Positions 48,345-60,575 are shown, counted from the first letter of the stretch. The stretch is DNA of 64,000 nt from Dryomyza anilis (GCA_951804985.1 OX638134.1:5952001-6016000); one strand, 5' to 3'. Numbers and translations: made by a program. The notes: generated by a model from the letters alone, not told the origin.

Positions 48345-49010
48345 AAATGCAAAATTCACAAAAAATCAAATTTTCACTAAAAATTCAAATTACCACTAAA
48401 AATTAAATTTTTCAAAGAAAATTAGATTTTTCAATAAAGTTAAAATTTACCAAAAATTCAATTTTTCACTAAAAATTCAATTTTTCACTAAAAATACAAA
48501 TTTTCACTTAAAATTTAAATTTTCGCTTAAAATTCAAATTTTCACAAAAAATTCAATTTTTTACTAAAAATTCAAATTTCACAAAAAATTCAATTTTTCA
48601 CAAAAAATTCAAATTTTCACTAAAAATTCAAATTTTCACTAAAAATTCAATTTTTCACTAAAAATTCAAATTTTCACTAAAAATTCAAATTTTCACTAAA
48701 AATTCAATTTTTCACTAAAAATTCAATTTTTCACTAAAAATTCAATTTTTCACTAAAAATTCAATTTTTCACTAAAAATTCAATTTTTTACTAAAAATTA
48801 AAATTTTCACAAAAAATTCAATTTTTCACTAAAAATTCAAATTTTCACTAAAAATTCAATTTTTGACTAAAAATCCAAATTTTCTCTAATAATGCAAATT
48901 TATACTTAAAATTAAATTTTTCACCAAAAATTCACTTTTTCACTTAAATTTTAATTATACACTAAATATTCAATTTTTCACTAAAAATTCAAATTTCACT
49001 TTTTTCAACT
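48345..49010 (+). repeat. 19-bp palindromic satellite, block 4
   Basis: Same unit and orientation as block 1, about 0.65 kb, with a homogeneous core at about 48640-48790. The variant TTTTCACTAAAAATTCAAA is common at the edges. Confidence 0.93.
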
Positions 49011-49014
49011 TGAA

Positions 49015-49565
49015 AATTTTAAGTTATATATTTTATTGCTAAAGGTTTATTAAAAATGCCTCATAATAAAAACATTTGAAAAAAAAAAAAAAATGTGTAT
49101 AATAAAAATAAAACTATGAAATAAATATTATAATCATAAATTTTGATCAAGGCTTAAATAAGTGGCTATCGGTTGGGCATAAAATCGATGTCCGCGCGAT
49201 TTGCATCTTTTGCAAAGGTGAAGCGATTTTTTTTCGGCAGCCGCGCGCGATTTATACGAGGCGATTTTTTTCGCGCTGCTGGCTCTGGTGGTTCTTTGGT
49301 TGCCAAAATAAATCTAAATAGTGCAATAAATCAGTCATGACAGTTGCGCTGCGAGTGAAATACGTAAACGTAACAGTCGATTTGTATAAATATTGGACGC
49401 CATTGTTCCACACACACATCGAAACAAATGTGGATTTGCACACACACAAAGATATTATAGAGCAGGTGTGGAAACCGGGAGGTCATGGGCTCGCTGCATA
49501 CACAGAAAATAAACTTAATAGTTTTGATAAATTTATACTTAAAAATTTTATTAAATAGACTGTCA
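49015..49565. other. Spacer with a short GC-rich patch
   Basis: A GCGCGATTTGCATC/GCGCGCGATTTATACG pair near 49195-49260 forms a small GCGATTTTTTT-containing repeat. Overlapping 65- and 73-codon frames on opposite strands cannot both be coding and have no motif. Nothing else is seen. Confidence 0.4.
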
Positions 49566-49569
49566 ATTG

Positions 49570-51015
49570 CAACTCTATCAGCAAGACAAGAATTCCCCAG
49601 GCAGCTTTTGACTTGAACAATTCTTCCCTCGGGTAATTTCCCTAATTATATTTCCTTGACAGTTACTCCAATATATTTTTCCAAAGATAATTTTTTAACA
49701 ATTAATTCATCTCTAGGTACATTTTTTTCCTACGGGCTATTTTTGCCCGTACAATTCTTCCTCGGGTTACGGGAATTACTTTTTCATACACATATTTTTT
49801 AGACTCTTACAAAGACTCCTACAAATCGTTCAGTACAAATACTTCCACCAATAATTCGTCGTAAAAACTTTTCTCCAGAAAGTTTTTCCCTGGACTATAT
49901 TTTCCCGAGGTCAATCTTTCCTTCGCTAGACAAATTTCTCCAGTTCATTTCCATCCTGGATGATTTTCCCCAAAGAATTCTTTCGCGAACTATATTTCCT
50001 TGACAATTCTTTTCAAGATCATTTTCTTTTCTAAAACAATTTGAACCCTCCATTTTTGCCCTCACAATTCTTTCTCGTGTTACGGAAATTAGTTTTCCAT
50101 ACAATTCTTTTCCGAACTATACTCCCTATAATTCTTTCTTAAGATAGTTATTCCACATACAATTCATCGTCAAGCCAAGTTTTCCCCAGACAGTTTTTCT
50201 CTGGACAATTCTTCTCCGGGGTTCAGACAATCTTTCCCTAAACTTTTTTCTTCTGATAATGTTCTCCATTGAGGAATTTATTCAATCAATTCTTACTCGA
50301 ACTTTATCAATTCTTCAAAGACATTTTTTTCCGATGACAGAGAATTCTTCTATGGATTGCCGACATTTTTTCCATACAATTACTCTCCGAACTATTTGCC
50401 CTACAATTTTTACTCAATATAATTACTTCCTATACGTACATTTTGAAGATAATTTAATCACAGACAGTTTTTCTCTGGAAAATTTTACCAGGAGTATGAG
50501 GAATTCATTCCCAATTTTTCAACGTAATTCCCGCCCTATAATATTTCCCTCAAACCATTCGTCCACGAACTGTATTTACTTGTCGATTCTTTTGAAGACA
50601 ATTTTTCCCCAAGACAAATCTTCCTTAATACTTATACAATGATTCTGCTAACAAATTTTGATCTGATGAATTTTTCCATAAAAAACGCAAATTAGTTTAT
50701 CATACAATTAATGTTCGGACTATTATCCCAATAATTTCTCCCTAAACAATTAATCTAGTTCAATTCTTTATCAAAACAATTACTTCCACATTTAATTCAT
50801 CAACAAGGCAACCATTTTTTACCTCACAGTTTTTCCTAGTTTCAATTTTTCTCAAGACAATGTTCTAGGGATAATTATATGCCCTGGACAATTTCACACA
50901 GACAATTCTTCCCAGTACTATTTTTCCATACAATATATTCCTAAGAGAATCCTTACCAAGACAATTTATACCCAAGTCAATATATTATCTGTGGACAAAT
51001 CTTCATCGAGTTACA
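49570..51015. repeat. Degenerate array of GACAATTCTTCCC-type units
   Basis: About 1.4 kb in which ACAATTCTTCC, CCCTCGGGT, CCCAGACAG and TTTTCCC modules recur every 20-40 bp. Similar modules occur at 29265-29300 and 29950-30045, beside the foldback element. No ORF has meaning here: a 127-codon plus frame (50259-50642) is repeat-derived. Confidence 0.7.
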
Positions 51016-51039
51016 GACATTTCTTTCCCAGAGATTTTT

Positions 51040-51605
51040 CTTCAGAATCCAAACATTAACATTTTCAAATATTGGTGAACATTTTCGAATATTGATAAAC
51101 ATATTCATAAATAATATAAAATCATTATGATGAATATATTTAACAATACATTGAACAGTTGATTTAATCATTAACATTAAATGGACGATCAATTTCATAA
51201 TAATGATGAACTTTTTTAAGTATTGGCGAATATTTCTTAATATTGATGAACTAATTCATAAATACCTAAAAATTCTTATAATGTGAACTTTTTTAAATTT
51301 AAATTAAAGGACGACCAAATTCATAATATTAATGAACTTTTCATAATATTGATGAATATTTCTTAATAGTGATGAATTAATTCATAAATACCTAAAAATT
51401 CTTATAATGTGAAGTTTTTTAAATTTAAATTAAAGGACGACCAAATTCATAATATTAATGAACTTTTAATAATATTGATGAATATGTTTTCTTTGGCAAA
51501 TATTTCTTAATATTCATCAACTAATTCATAATATTTATGAACTTTTCATAATATTGACGAATATTTTTTCAATATGTATGAACAAATATAAAATTAACTC
51601 TATAT
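51040..51605. repeat. TTCATAATATTGATGAA-rich tandem repeat with a 126-bp higher-order unit
   Basis: The short palindrome-like module TTCATAATATTGATGAA recurs. A longer segment (AATTCATAAATACCTAAAAA through GGACGACCAAATTCATAATA) is repeated with 126-bp spacing (51255 and 51381). The modules resemble the subterminal sequence of the 19.6-kb MITE-like family. Confidence 0.8.
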
Positions 51606-51609
51606 TTAT

Positions 51610-52410
51610 ATTAGCTCTATTTTTATTTTGAGTAAACATTAATTCATTAAAAATAAATTTTAATGAAAAAAAATCCATAAGTACTATGTACTATCAAATG
51701 AAAAAAAATCCATAAGTATTATGTACTATTTTTTTCGTTCACTGTATAAGAGCAATTTGAATAAAACATGGGTTGTGGCATATTTTTGCATCCCAATCAA
51801 GCAATCATACAATTCAATTGAATTTCGCCAGGGGGCGCTCCAGGTTCTCTAGTTGTAGACTGTATTCTTTAAGCCAATCAAAAAAAAAGAAAACTAAAAA
51901 AACACACAACGTTTTTACGTCTGTGAATTCATAGCAAATTTTTATTTGTATCGCTGTTTTATATGGGTTTGAAACGGGGTTCTCTATATATTTCAATGAT
52001 TCTACTACGGTTTGATTTATGACAGTCGTCGTTGCGATAAGTTCGCATACGCCACGCGATGGCGATGCGATGCAAAATCAATTTTGACTCCAGAGGTTAT
52101 GGAAATTCAACCTAGTAGAGTTGAGAAGCTTGCCAGCAGCTAACTTGCTTTGTAACGATAGCATCTTAACGTGCCATGCTAAATAAAAGTGTATAAAACG
52201 TAGTAAAAAAAATAGTATAAAAAATATGAAAATAAAAAAACTAAAATTGCAAAAAAGAGATATTAAAAAAAGTTTTTAGTTTGCCCGCACGTATGTAAAT
52301 TTTGTTGTCAAAGTTAGGGGCACAAATAAAATATGAAAACTGGAAAAATAAAGATTATGAAAAAAAACTAATAGATAGAAATTCATTAGTGAGATATTAA
52401 ATTATAAAAC
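51610..52410. other. Unique sequence, no gene seen
   Basis: A short direct repeat (AAAAAAAATCCATAAGTA, about 51666 and 51703) is present. Sequence at 51.8-52.2 kb is GC-balanced but without a coding frame. No RNA gene is recognised. Confidence 0.4.
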
Positions 52411-52412
52411 TA

Positions 52413-52634
52413 CACCCAGAAAAAAAGACTATAAAAATAATAGTTTTTTACTATTAAAAATATTCAATAGGATAAATTATTATTTTAATCGGAAAATACT
52501 ATTAAATACTAGAAAATACCATGCCATTGCCATTGAGTATATGAAAATTTTTATTTCTTGTATACAATTAAATCAATAATTAATTGTCCTATTGACCAAT
52601 TTTAATGGGATTTGAGGGAATTTTTGTCTGGGTG
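52413..52634 (+). mobile_element. CACCCAG MITE, copy C (222 bp)
   Basis: Flanked by TA (52411-52412 and 52635-52636). Terminal repeats CACCCAGAAAAAAA and TTTTTGTCTGGGTG differ by one base. The interior is full length and close to copies A, D and E. Confidence 0.92.
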
Positions 52635-52879
52635 TAGAGACAAAAAAAGGTTAAAATTTCATTTACAGATTTATCCCATGTTCCACTTCCCGTCGATATC
52701 ACACAAAATTTTTAATTCAATCGACATTATTATTTTTTTTTAGCTGTTTCAGACGATTTTAAAATAGAAATTAAAACCTTTTTCAATTGGATTCAATCCG
52801 TAAAGTTTTGGGGAACAATTCAATTCGATTTTTAGTGTCATATAATAGAATTTCAAACGATAACAAATTTGGAAACATT

Positions 52880-53455
52880 CCAGTCTGCCATGGCTCGGAA
52901 AATTTCGATGCCTTGAAGCTTTCTCGTTCTCGTTTCTAATTTAAATAAATACGATATTTTTCGAAATTAATCATTTCGAAATTAATCATTGCGATATCAA
53001 TGTTTTTCGAATCAATCTCGATATCGATCCAGAATAGTTTTTTTTTCGTTTCGGAGTACATCATTATCTCGTTACGATATCTGCGTACATCTTGGAACGA
53101 ATTGTAGTATAATTTAGATACGTAATCGTGATCAAGATCGAATAAAATTCTCGACATCTCGAAACAGTCTCGAAGTTATATCGAATCGAACGACAGACAC
53201 CCAATATCTCTTCTATATCGCAATACTTTTCGAAGAAATCTCAAACTTTCATAATTTTTTTTCATCGATATCGTTCCGATTTCGAAAACTTTCTCGTATC
53301 GAGAAAACTCCGACAGAACGCATCGATATCTACCTACCATCTAGGTCCAATTTGGCGCTTGATATCGCTACAAGAATGTGTCCGATATCGTGTGATTACT
53401 CCATCTACTCGCATTGATCTCGTAACGATATCGAAATGAATGGCACAATGTCCTA
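52880..53455 (+). mobile_element. CGATATCG-rich dispersed element, copy 2
   Basis: Reverse-complement relative of 18.9-19.3 kb, longer, with many CGATATCG/TCTCGTTACGATAT motifs. A TGCCATGGCTCG at the left (about 52888) and ATGAATGGCACAAT at the right (about 53440) could be eroded inverted ends. A 73-codon minus frame inside has no domain. Confidence 0.6.
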
Positions 53456-53519
53456 TAAATTTTAAATTTCAGATTTGAAACAAATTTTTATAATGGGTCA
53501 ATTTGGAATTAACTTTTTG

Positions 53520-54690
53520 ATATTTTTTTCATTAATTTTTTAACTAAAAATTAATTTTTTAACTAAAATTCAATTTTTAACTAAAAATTCAATTTTTTTA
53601 ACAAAAAATTCAATTTTTTTACTAAATATTAAATTTTTCACTAAAAATTCAATTTTTAACTAAAATTCAATTTTTAACTAAAAATTCAATTTTTAACTAA
53701 AATTCAATTTTTAAATAAAAATTCAATTTTTTTAACAAAAAATTCAATTTTTCCACTAAATATTAAAATTTTCACTAAATATTAAATTTTTAACTAAAAA
53801 TTCAATTTTTAACTAAAAATTCAATTTTTAACTAAAAATTAATTTTTTAACTAAAACTCAATTTTTTAACTAAAAATTAAATTTTTTCACTAAAATTCAA
53901 TTTTTAACTGAAAATTAATTTTTTTAACCAAAAATTCAATTTTTTAACTAAAAATTTTATTTTTCACCAAAGTTAAAATTTTTAACTAAAATTAAATTTT
54001 TACCTGAAATTCAATTTTAACTTTAAATTCAATTTTTAACTAAAAAATTCAATTTTTAACTAAAAATTCAATTTTCAACTAAAAAATTCAATTTTTAATT
54101 AAAATTTAAATTTTTAACTGAAATTAAATTTTTAACTGAAATTCAAATTTTCACTCGAAATTAAATTTATCACTAAAAATTCAAATTTTCACTCAAATTC
54201 AATATTTTTAACTATAAAATCAAATTTTTAACTAAAATTAAAATTTTTAACTATAAATTGAATTGTTAACTAAAAATTTCCTTTTTCACTAGGACTAAAT
54301 TTTTAAATAAAATTCAATTTTTAACTAGAATCCAATTTTAAACTAAAATTAAATTTTTAACTAAAGTTCAATTTTACTGAATTTTTAATTGTTCACTCAA
54401 AATTCAAAATTTTCACTAAAAAATCATTTTATGACTAAAAATTCAATATTTACTCAAAATTTAATATTTACTCAAAATTTTAAGTAAAAATTCAACTTTT
54501 CACAAAATTCCATTTATCACTAAAAATTTTACTTTTTACAAAAAATTAAAATGTGCACTAAAAAATAAATTTTTCACTAAAAATTGTATTTTTCAATAAA
54601 AATTTATTTTTTTACTAAAAATAAAAATTTATTTTTTACTAAAAATAAAATTTTTTACTAAAAATAAATTTTTTTACTTAAAAATAATAA
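53520..54690 (+). repeat. 19-bp palindromic satellite, block 5
   Basis: Same family, mostly the TTTTTAACTAAAAATTCAA variant, heavily eroded toward the right edge. It ends in A/T-rich sequence next to a strong poly-T/AG splice-acceptor-like sequence at 54724-54737. Confidence 0.92.
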
Positions 54691-54737
54691 ACAAAAAAAA
54701 AACGCAAAAAAACCCTAAAATTAATTTTTTTTTTTAG

Positions 54738-55098
54738 AATTCACCAACAAAAATTGCATCCCATGAACTAATTCCCTAACGATCATTTTTCATCTTATCA
54801 TCAACGTGGCATCTTTAACAGCGACACTTTAAAAAATTATTTTAAATTTATTGCAATTGACAGCAATAAAAACAACACTAAAAACAATAATTGCAACAAC
54901 AATATCGGCAACATTAAAAATTGCAACAACCTGCAACATATGATGAACGCTGCTTGAACGCGCCCGACACGTGTCACCGTTGTGGCGACCGCAGCAGACG
55001 CACCGCAAACCAAAGTGGCGACGACGGCGACGCACATTGGTGTCGGCGGCGTTGATGGCGGCGACATTAAACCGGACTTGAAAACAAGCAGCTATTAA
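54738..55098 (+). pseudogene. Coding-like stretch with in-frame TAA and TGA; possible decayed terminal exon
   Basis: A T-run of more than 10 bases followed by AG (54736-54737) is an excellent splice acceptor. In one frame the sequence reads 10 codons, TAA (54769-54771), 61 codons, TGA (54955-54957), 46 codons and TAA (55096-55098). The middle part is Asn-rich. The last 46 codons are Thr/Val/Ala/Gly-rich with many C/G-ending codons and finish DIKPDLKTSSY, very unlike the neighbouring DNA. I recognise no family. Options: an exon entered at a later acceptor (for example TTTAACAG at 54814-54821) with TGA readthrough, a pseudogene, or chance in a GC-rich conserved non-coding element. A 76-codon minus-strand frame overlaps it. 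Confidence 0.3.
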
Positions 55099-55099
55099 T

Positions 55100-55640
55100 G
55101 TTTGTTGTAATCATTTGTTGTAATCATTACACGCATTTTACACGCATTTAATTCCGAAGCAACGCCTCGTCGTCGTGGGCGACACACGAACGCGACACGC
55201 GACCCGTCACGTGTCGCCAGTGTGAAACCCACAGCGACGAATGACAACAAACAACAACGAAACGAGACGAGAAACAAATTACATAATTGAGGGTAAATAA
55301 TAAATAATGAAATAAATTAAATATGAAGTTAGTCAGAGCGACAGACGGACGGACGAACGAACGAAGAGATGGACGAAAAAACCCACCCAATACCCGGCTG
55401 CCACTCACGTCGTGATTTTGACTGATGGCTGCTGAAACACTTCGGGGATTTTTGCGGACATAACAACCTGATGCTGAGATTTCAGTAGGTACAACAGCAA
55501 CCCCTTCATGCGGTGCGAACGACCGACCGACTGTGAAGCGATAGCTTCTCAAATTCCCAGCAGGATTTTTGCTCATTTCGACGACAGCTCCCCTGGGGAC
55601 GACGACCGCGTCGCACTAGTCAAATCCTTCTAAGCAAATC
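55100..55640. other. GC-richer unique island, no proven gene
   Basis: Among the most GC-rich half-kilobases in the window, with GCGACACGCGACCCGTCACG and GACGGACGGACGAACGAACG-type runs (about 55342-55364). The minus strand has an open frame of 142 codons (55148-55576), but its centre (RPSLRSFVRPSV) comes from the short tandem run and no domain is visible. Could be a promoter or 5' UTR region of an off-window gene or a conserved element. Confidence 0.35.
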
Positions 55641-55644
55641 CTTC

Positions 55645-56185
55645 TAATATAAACCTTATTATATAAACATTGTTTAGAAAGCCGCCCACAAGTGGGTAGG
55701 ACCCTCTAAAAGAGGTTTTTAAAAAAAAGCATGTCACGAAATTATTTAATTTGTAAATGTTTATTTACAATAACCATCCGGCTAGCATTTTTAGATTTTG
55801 TCGTTGGAAATCTTTTTCCCAGCAGGATTTTTGGAATTTGGGGTGTTTTTTTTGTGGTTTTCTCGAACTTAGTGTTGTCAAGTTTCGGTTTTACAGAGAG
55901 CCGTTTTGTATAGCTCAAGATTAATGGCTGTCATGTGCTGTCAAAATAATGTCGAATGTAATTTCAAAAAGTTATTTTCAATATTAGTCGTGTCAAGTAG
56001 GTAAAACGAAAGATTTCGGTATTATCAATTTGCATAATAAGTTGATGATAACAGGTTTCACGATTTTGTTATATATCCCATTAGATCAATGTTGACATAT
56101 AGGATCTTTTCTAAATAAATGAAATACAAATATTTGAAATTGCAGTTTTAGTTTTAAAAAAAATAAGGGAAAATATTATTTGTAT
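55645..56185. other. Unique AT-rich spacer, no gene seen
   Basis: No repeats or domains are recognised. A 60-codon frame at 55731-55913 is unsupported. Confidence 0.4.
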
Positions 56186-56189
56186 ATGT

Positions 56190-58190
56190 AGGGATATCCA
56201 GACAAAATATACGGTAGATAAAAGGCGGGAAATAGGCAGACAAGCGCAGTAGCCGGAAATTATGAGATTTGCGACAGATTTCCGAAAGACAAAGGGAGAG
56301 TTTATATCAAACCCTGCCTCATGCCATCTCTAGAAAGTCAGACGGCATTTTAACGGAAGCCTATAGGAAATTGTTTAAAAAGTTGTCTGCCTAACAGACA
56401 GCCAGACATAGCCTTCCGAACAAAATTTTTGGTATTTTTCAGGAATATTTCGGGTATATTTTCGGCAAACACACAGAAAACTGGAAAATCTTGGAAGATT
56501 ATAGCAAGTTGTAAAATTTTGTGACATTTTAATGGCAGATTCACGGCATATTTTAGGAAGGGACAAGAAAGAGACAGCTTGTGATATAAACTCCTCTTTT
56601 GTCTGTTTGAAATATGTCGCAAAAATGTTTCTAAACTGCCGCAACCCTGGCAAAAATATTGTCTGGGAATTACAAAAATATCCCCAGTCAAAATTTGTGG
56701 CATTTTCAGCAATATTTCGGGCATATTTTCGGCAAGCACACGGCAAACCCAAATAGAACATTTTGGAAGTGTATTGAATGTTGCAAAATTGTATGGAATT
56801 TTAATGGTAGATACACGGCATATGTTGGAAACGGATACAGACAGCTTGTAATACAAAATTCGCCTTTGTATGTCTTGCAAAAAATACTGACTGGGAAACA
56901 GCGGAGTTTGTATCAAAATTAGTCTATTTTCTTGCCATATCCAAAAAAATGCAGGGATCCGTCTGTAAAATTTTCGGCAAACACACAGATAGATAGAATA
57001 TTTCGGGAAATGTATTGAATGTTGCAAAATTTTATAGAATTTTAATGGCAGATTCACGGCATATTTTGGAAAAGGAAACAGACAGCTTGTAATACAAAAT
57101 TCTCCTTTGTATGTTTGAAATATGTTGAAAAAACATTATATTTTCTTGTCATATCTAAAATATGCCAGCGATCCGCATTTTAAATTTCACAAAATTTGAT
57201 AATCTGCCGCACCCTTCCCAAAATCTAACAATTACATGCCCCGAATATTACTGAAAAATGCCTGAAATTTTCACTTGGAATGAAACGAGCAGCTTTTAAA
57301 TTGGAAATAGTAAGATTTTCGACAGGTTTCCGGCATAAAAAGGCGAAGTTGTACTAAACGTGCCGTTGTATGCCCTAGAACAACACGACAGATGGCATCC
57401 TAACGGCAGGTTATAGGAAGTTCTCAGACGACAAGGCAGCCTATTTGGAATAGTAATACAAAAATGATTCCTTCCATAAATCTGCCGTGGCACACAAAAA
57501 TTTGTAAACATGACAATGCCTACGTATAATCTGCTGTAGAAAGGCTGATGTTTTGGATAAAAAGGAATATTTCCGGCAAACACACTGATAAATAGAATAT
57601 TTTGAAAAGTGTATAGCAGGTTGTGTAATTTTGTGGAATTTTAATGGCAGATTCACGGCATATTTTGGGAATGGCAGAAAACAGACAACTTGTCTTTTTG
57701 AAATATATCGCAAAAATGTTTCTAAACTGCTTTGACCAAAGAAAAATGGGATACATCCCAAAACCAAAGGGTATATCCCAAAACAAAAGGCTTTTATCTA
57801 GAGTATTTGTGGCATATTTCCGGCAAAAACAAAGGTGAATGATACATTTTTTGAAGCGTATACCAGATTATATAATTTATGGAATTTTAACAGCAGATTC
57901 CCGGTATATTTTGAGTACCCGAGACAAAATGTTTGACATTTTTCTGAAATATTTCGGTTGTAAAATTTGATGGCATTTTAAGGGCAGATCCACACCATAT
58001 TTGGGAACGGGCATGAAAATAGACAGCTTTTGATACAAACTCCGCCTTTGTCTGTTTGAAATATGTCGAGAAAAAGTTTCTCACCGACCCTGCCAAAAAT
58101 TTAGTCTGGGGTAGATGACATTTGATACAAACTATGCCTTTGTCCGCTTAAAATGATCCAATAAAATGTTTCTAAACTTTTAGTCTGTCA
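56190..58190 (+). repeat. Dispersed satellite-like repeat, block E (main array, ~240-300-bp period)
   Basis: The landmark GCAGATTCACGGCATATTTT or a close variant occurs at about 56531, 56806, 57049, 57647, 57893 and 57984, giving mostly 240-300-bp spacing with one double step. Other ordered landmarks are TTTGTCTGTTTGAAATATGT, AAACTGCCGCAACCCTGCC and CATATTTTCGGCAAACACAC. On the minus strand a single frame stays open for 235 codons (56350-57057) and another for 128 codons (56375-56761), both made of repeated peptide modules (ICRESAIK, CVCRKY, NIPEKYQKF). No start context, signal or known domain supports a protein. Confidence 0.85.
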
Positions 58191-58194
58191 GTAA

Positions 58195-59125
58195 CCAGCC
58201 GTATATTTTGTTTGTGATAATTATAATTTTTGGGGAAACTATCAATATCTTAGGATCAAGTATGTTTTGAATGAAAATTAGTATTTTTACAAAAAAAAAT
58301 AATTTTAAGCGCAAATTTGAAACAAATAATCAGATAATTATTTCATTATAATTTATAGAATATGTACCTTAAAATCGCTCTATATGCAAATTATAAAAAA
58401 TATCTTTTCTATTATTCTAACTAACACAAATTCTGTCAAATATATCACAAAATCATTTGGGGTGAAATAATCACAAATTCAGCAGCAAATGATTGACTGC
58501 TGTTCGTTCTGTTCTGATGTTGTATTGAATATAATGAGGCTTCGCGCCGTTTGGCATCGGGTGGCACCACCTGCAATTGACACGTTAGTGAAAAAACCAT
58601 TTCGCCGATTTTCGATTTACGATTTGCGTTATTCATTGTGATTGTTTTTTACACGGTTAACATATTTGCTAAACAAATGAGCCATGTGACGCGTAACGGT
58701 TAACGTTACGTTACGTTACGCCAAATGTCATCTTATTTGCCTAGATTTCTACGGTTTCTAAGGGTTGTAGTAATGAGGGGAATTCATACAACTTAATCCA
58801 AGTATAATGCAAAAACTTTAGTGATGAACAGAAATATTTAAATGTATTACCGTAAAATGAATAATAAAGGGTAATAATAATACATAACAAATAAATAATT
58901 TTAAATATTAAAAATATAAAAATAAATTTAATAAAAATTTTAAAAATAATAAAAAGAAAACAATAGAAAAAAATAGATAAATAGAAATATGAATTTAAAA
59001 AGTATTTTCAATGATGTAATACACTAAATTCACATTTTTGAAATAATAAACCTATAATTAATATTAATAAAGGGACTCTTGTTAGTCGCTTCGCCCTTTT
59101 GGCATGTTAAGATTTGCAATTTTTG
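58195..59125. other. Unique AT-rich sequence, no gene seen
   Basis: Includes a short GTTAACGTTACGTTACGTTA run at about 58701-58720. No coding frame is recognised. The DNA before 59.09 kb is low complexity. Confidence 0.4.
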
Positions 59126-59129
59126 TAAT

Positions 59130-59380
59130 TTCTTCGTTTTTCTGCTATAACTCTTTATTGGTGCAAGATAAAATAGTGGTGTAAAGGCATTAATTGTTTG
59201 ATTTTAAAGCAGCTATCGATTGGTATCATTATTTGCAAATGCAAATGATAAAAATTCAAAAAAATATTTGAAAATCATGATGATGATCGATAGGTGCTTT
59301 AAAAACAAACAATTAATGCCTTTACACCACTATTTTATGTTATACCAATGAAAAGTTATGGCAAAAAATAGAAAAGATTC
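59130..59380. mobile_element. Foldback element with ~100-bp arms
   Basis: The left arm TAAAATAGTGGTGTAAAGGC continuing with ATTAATTGTTTG and TTTTAAAGCAGCTATCGAT is mirrored almost exactly by the right arm, ending near 59378. The short centre is about 59236-59270. A direct repeat TTCGCCCTTTTGGCATG lies outside both arms (59090-59106 and 59379-59395) and may be part of the element or a long duplication. Confidence 0.82.
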
Positions 59381-59399
59381 GCCCTTTTGGCATGACAAC

Positions 59400-60575
59400 A
59401 TTTTCAATTTTGAAACCATTTTATGTATGGAAAGTTTAACAATTTTTGGGACAAATATAATCATTAAAATACACATTTTAGAAAAACACCGTTCTACTGA
59501 TTTCCATAACATTCAGTAGCATATTTTTGGGTTGTAAAATAAATGTTTCGAAATTGCTACAAATTGCCGATTATGTAAAAAATACCTTTACGAGCGCCCT
59601 AAGCAGTATTTCTAACTGTAACTACGCACACATATGACTGTGATAAAATTTTATGTTTTGAACTGTACCAAAAAAAAAAAAAAACATCTCAAAAATATCA
59701 AAAATCATATTCGATTTATATGTCGCAAACAGGTTGCGTTCGCGTCACATATGAACCCCACATATATATATATATTATGTAGAAAAAAAAGTCCATACTC
59801 TCCGACATAAACCTTAAGTGAGCTACTTTTGATTTTATGACTACGTTATACAACACAACCGCAAAAGGCCTATAAGACTCGCACACACACATTCTCTATG
59901 CGCAACAAGGACATAAATTTAAATATTCAAAGATTTTTCCAATAGAGAAATCTTAAAATTTTATGACCGCGTCCAAAATGTAGCCGGCTGTTTGCTACTT
60001 GCTGCCTACCGATTCGATTTTGTATCGAATACAAATACTACAAGGGCCTTTCGTAGTAATAATAATAATAATCTGCAAGGATTTCTGTTTGTATTGCAAA
60101 TATTTTTATGACTTTCTTTCTTTTTGGCGATTTTTATTTAATTTTTTTTTTTTTTGCGGCATTTATAGTTGCACAAGATGTTGTTGATAACCTTGTGTTT
60201 AGATTAAAAACACAAATTCAATGATTGAGCTATTCGAAAGGTGGTCTTGGGTTGGTTTGAATTTGCGGAAAATGCGTTTTTATTAACGAGCTTTGATTTG
60301 TAATGCGTATTTTGTGCACAAGTGTTGAGACTGAGACTATGCAGCAGGCGAAACTACATCAGGGAGGATTATAAAAATTATGCAAAATGGAATTTTCGAA
60401 ATATGTGAAATTACACATCGTACAAAACAAGAAGTATACAGAGTGTTACATATCATAATACTAAGAAATTATATTCTAGAATTTAAGTAGAATTTACTTC
60501 ATTTTTACTCATTGCCAACCAACTTAATTTACTCATTGCCAACCAACTTATTTCGTTCTTTGTTAAATCGGTTCC
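59400..60575. other. Unique sequence, no gene seen
   Basis: Moderate complexity with (AT)n at about 59763-59775 and (AAT)n at about 60057-60071. A small direct repeat ATTTACTCATTGCCAACCAACTTA occurs at about 60505-60555. No gene or RNA is recognised. Confidence 0.4.

Noticed and set aside
48345..49010. Possible scaffold/matrix attachment or replication origin from AT richness
   Set aside because: AT richness is shared by most of the window; no specific motif sets this block apart.
55148..55576. Minus-strand 142-codon frame
   Set aside because: Contains a SFVRPSV-type segment from a short tandem run and no domain; the absence of stops fits the local GC richness.
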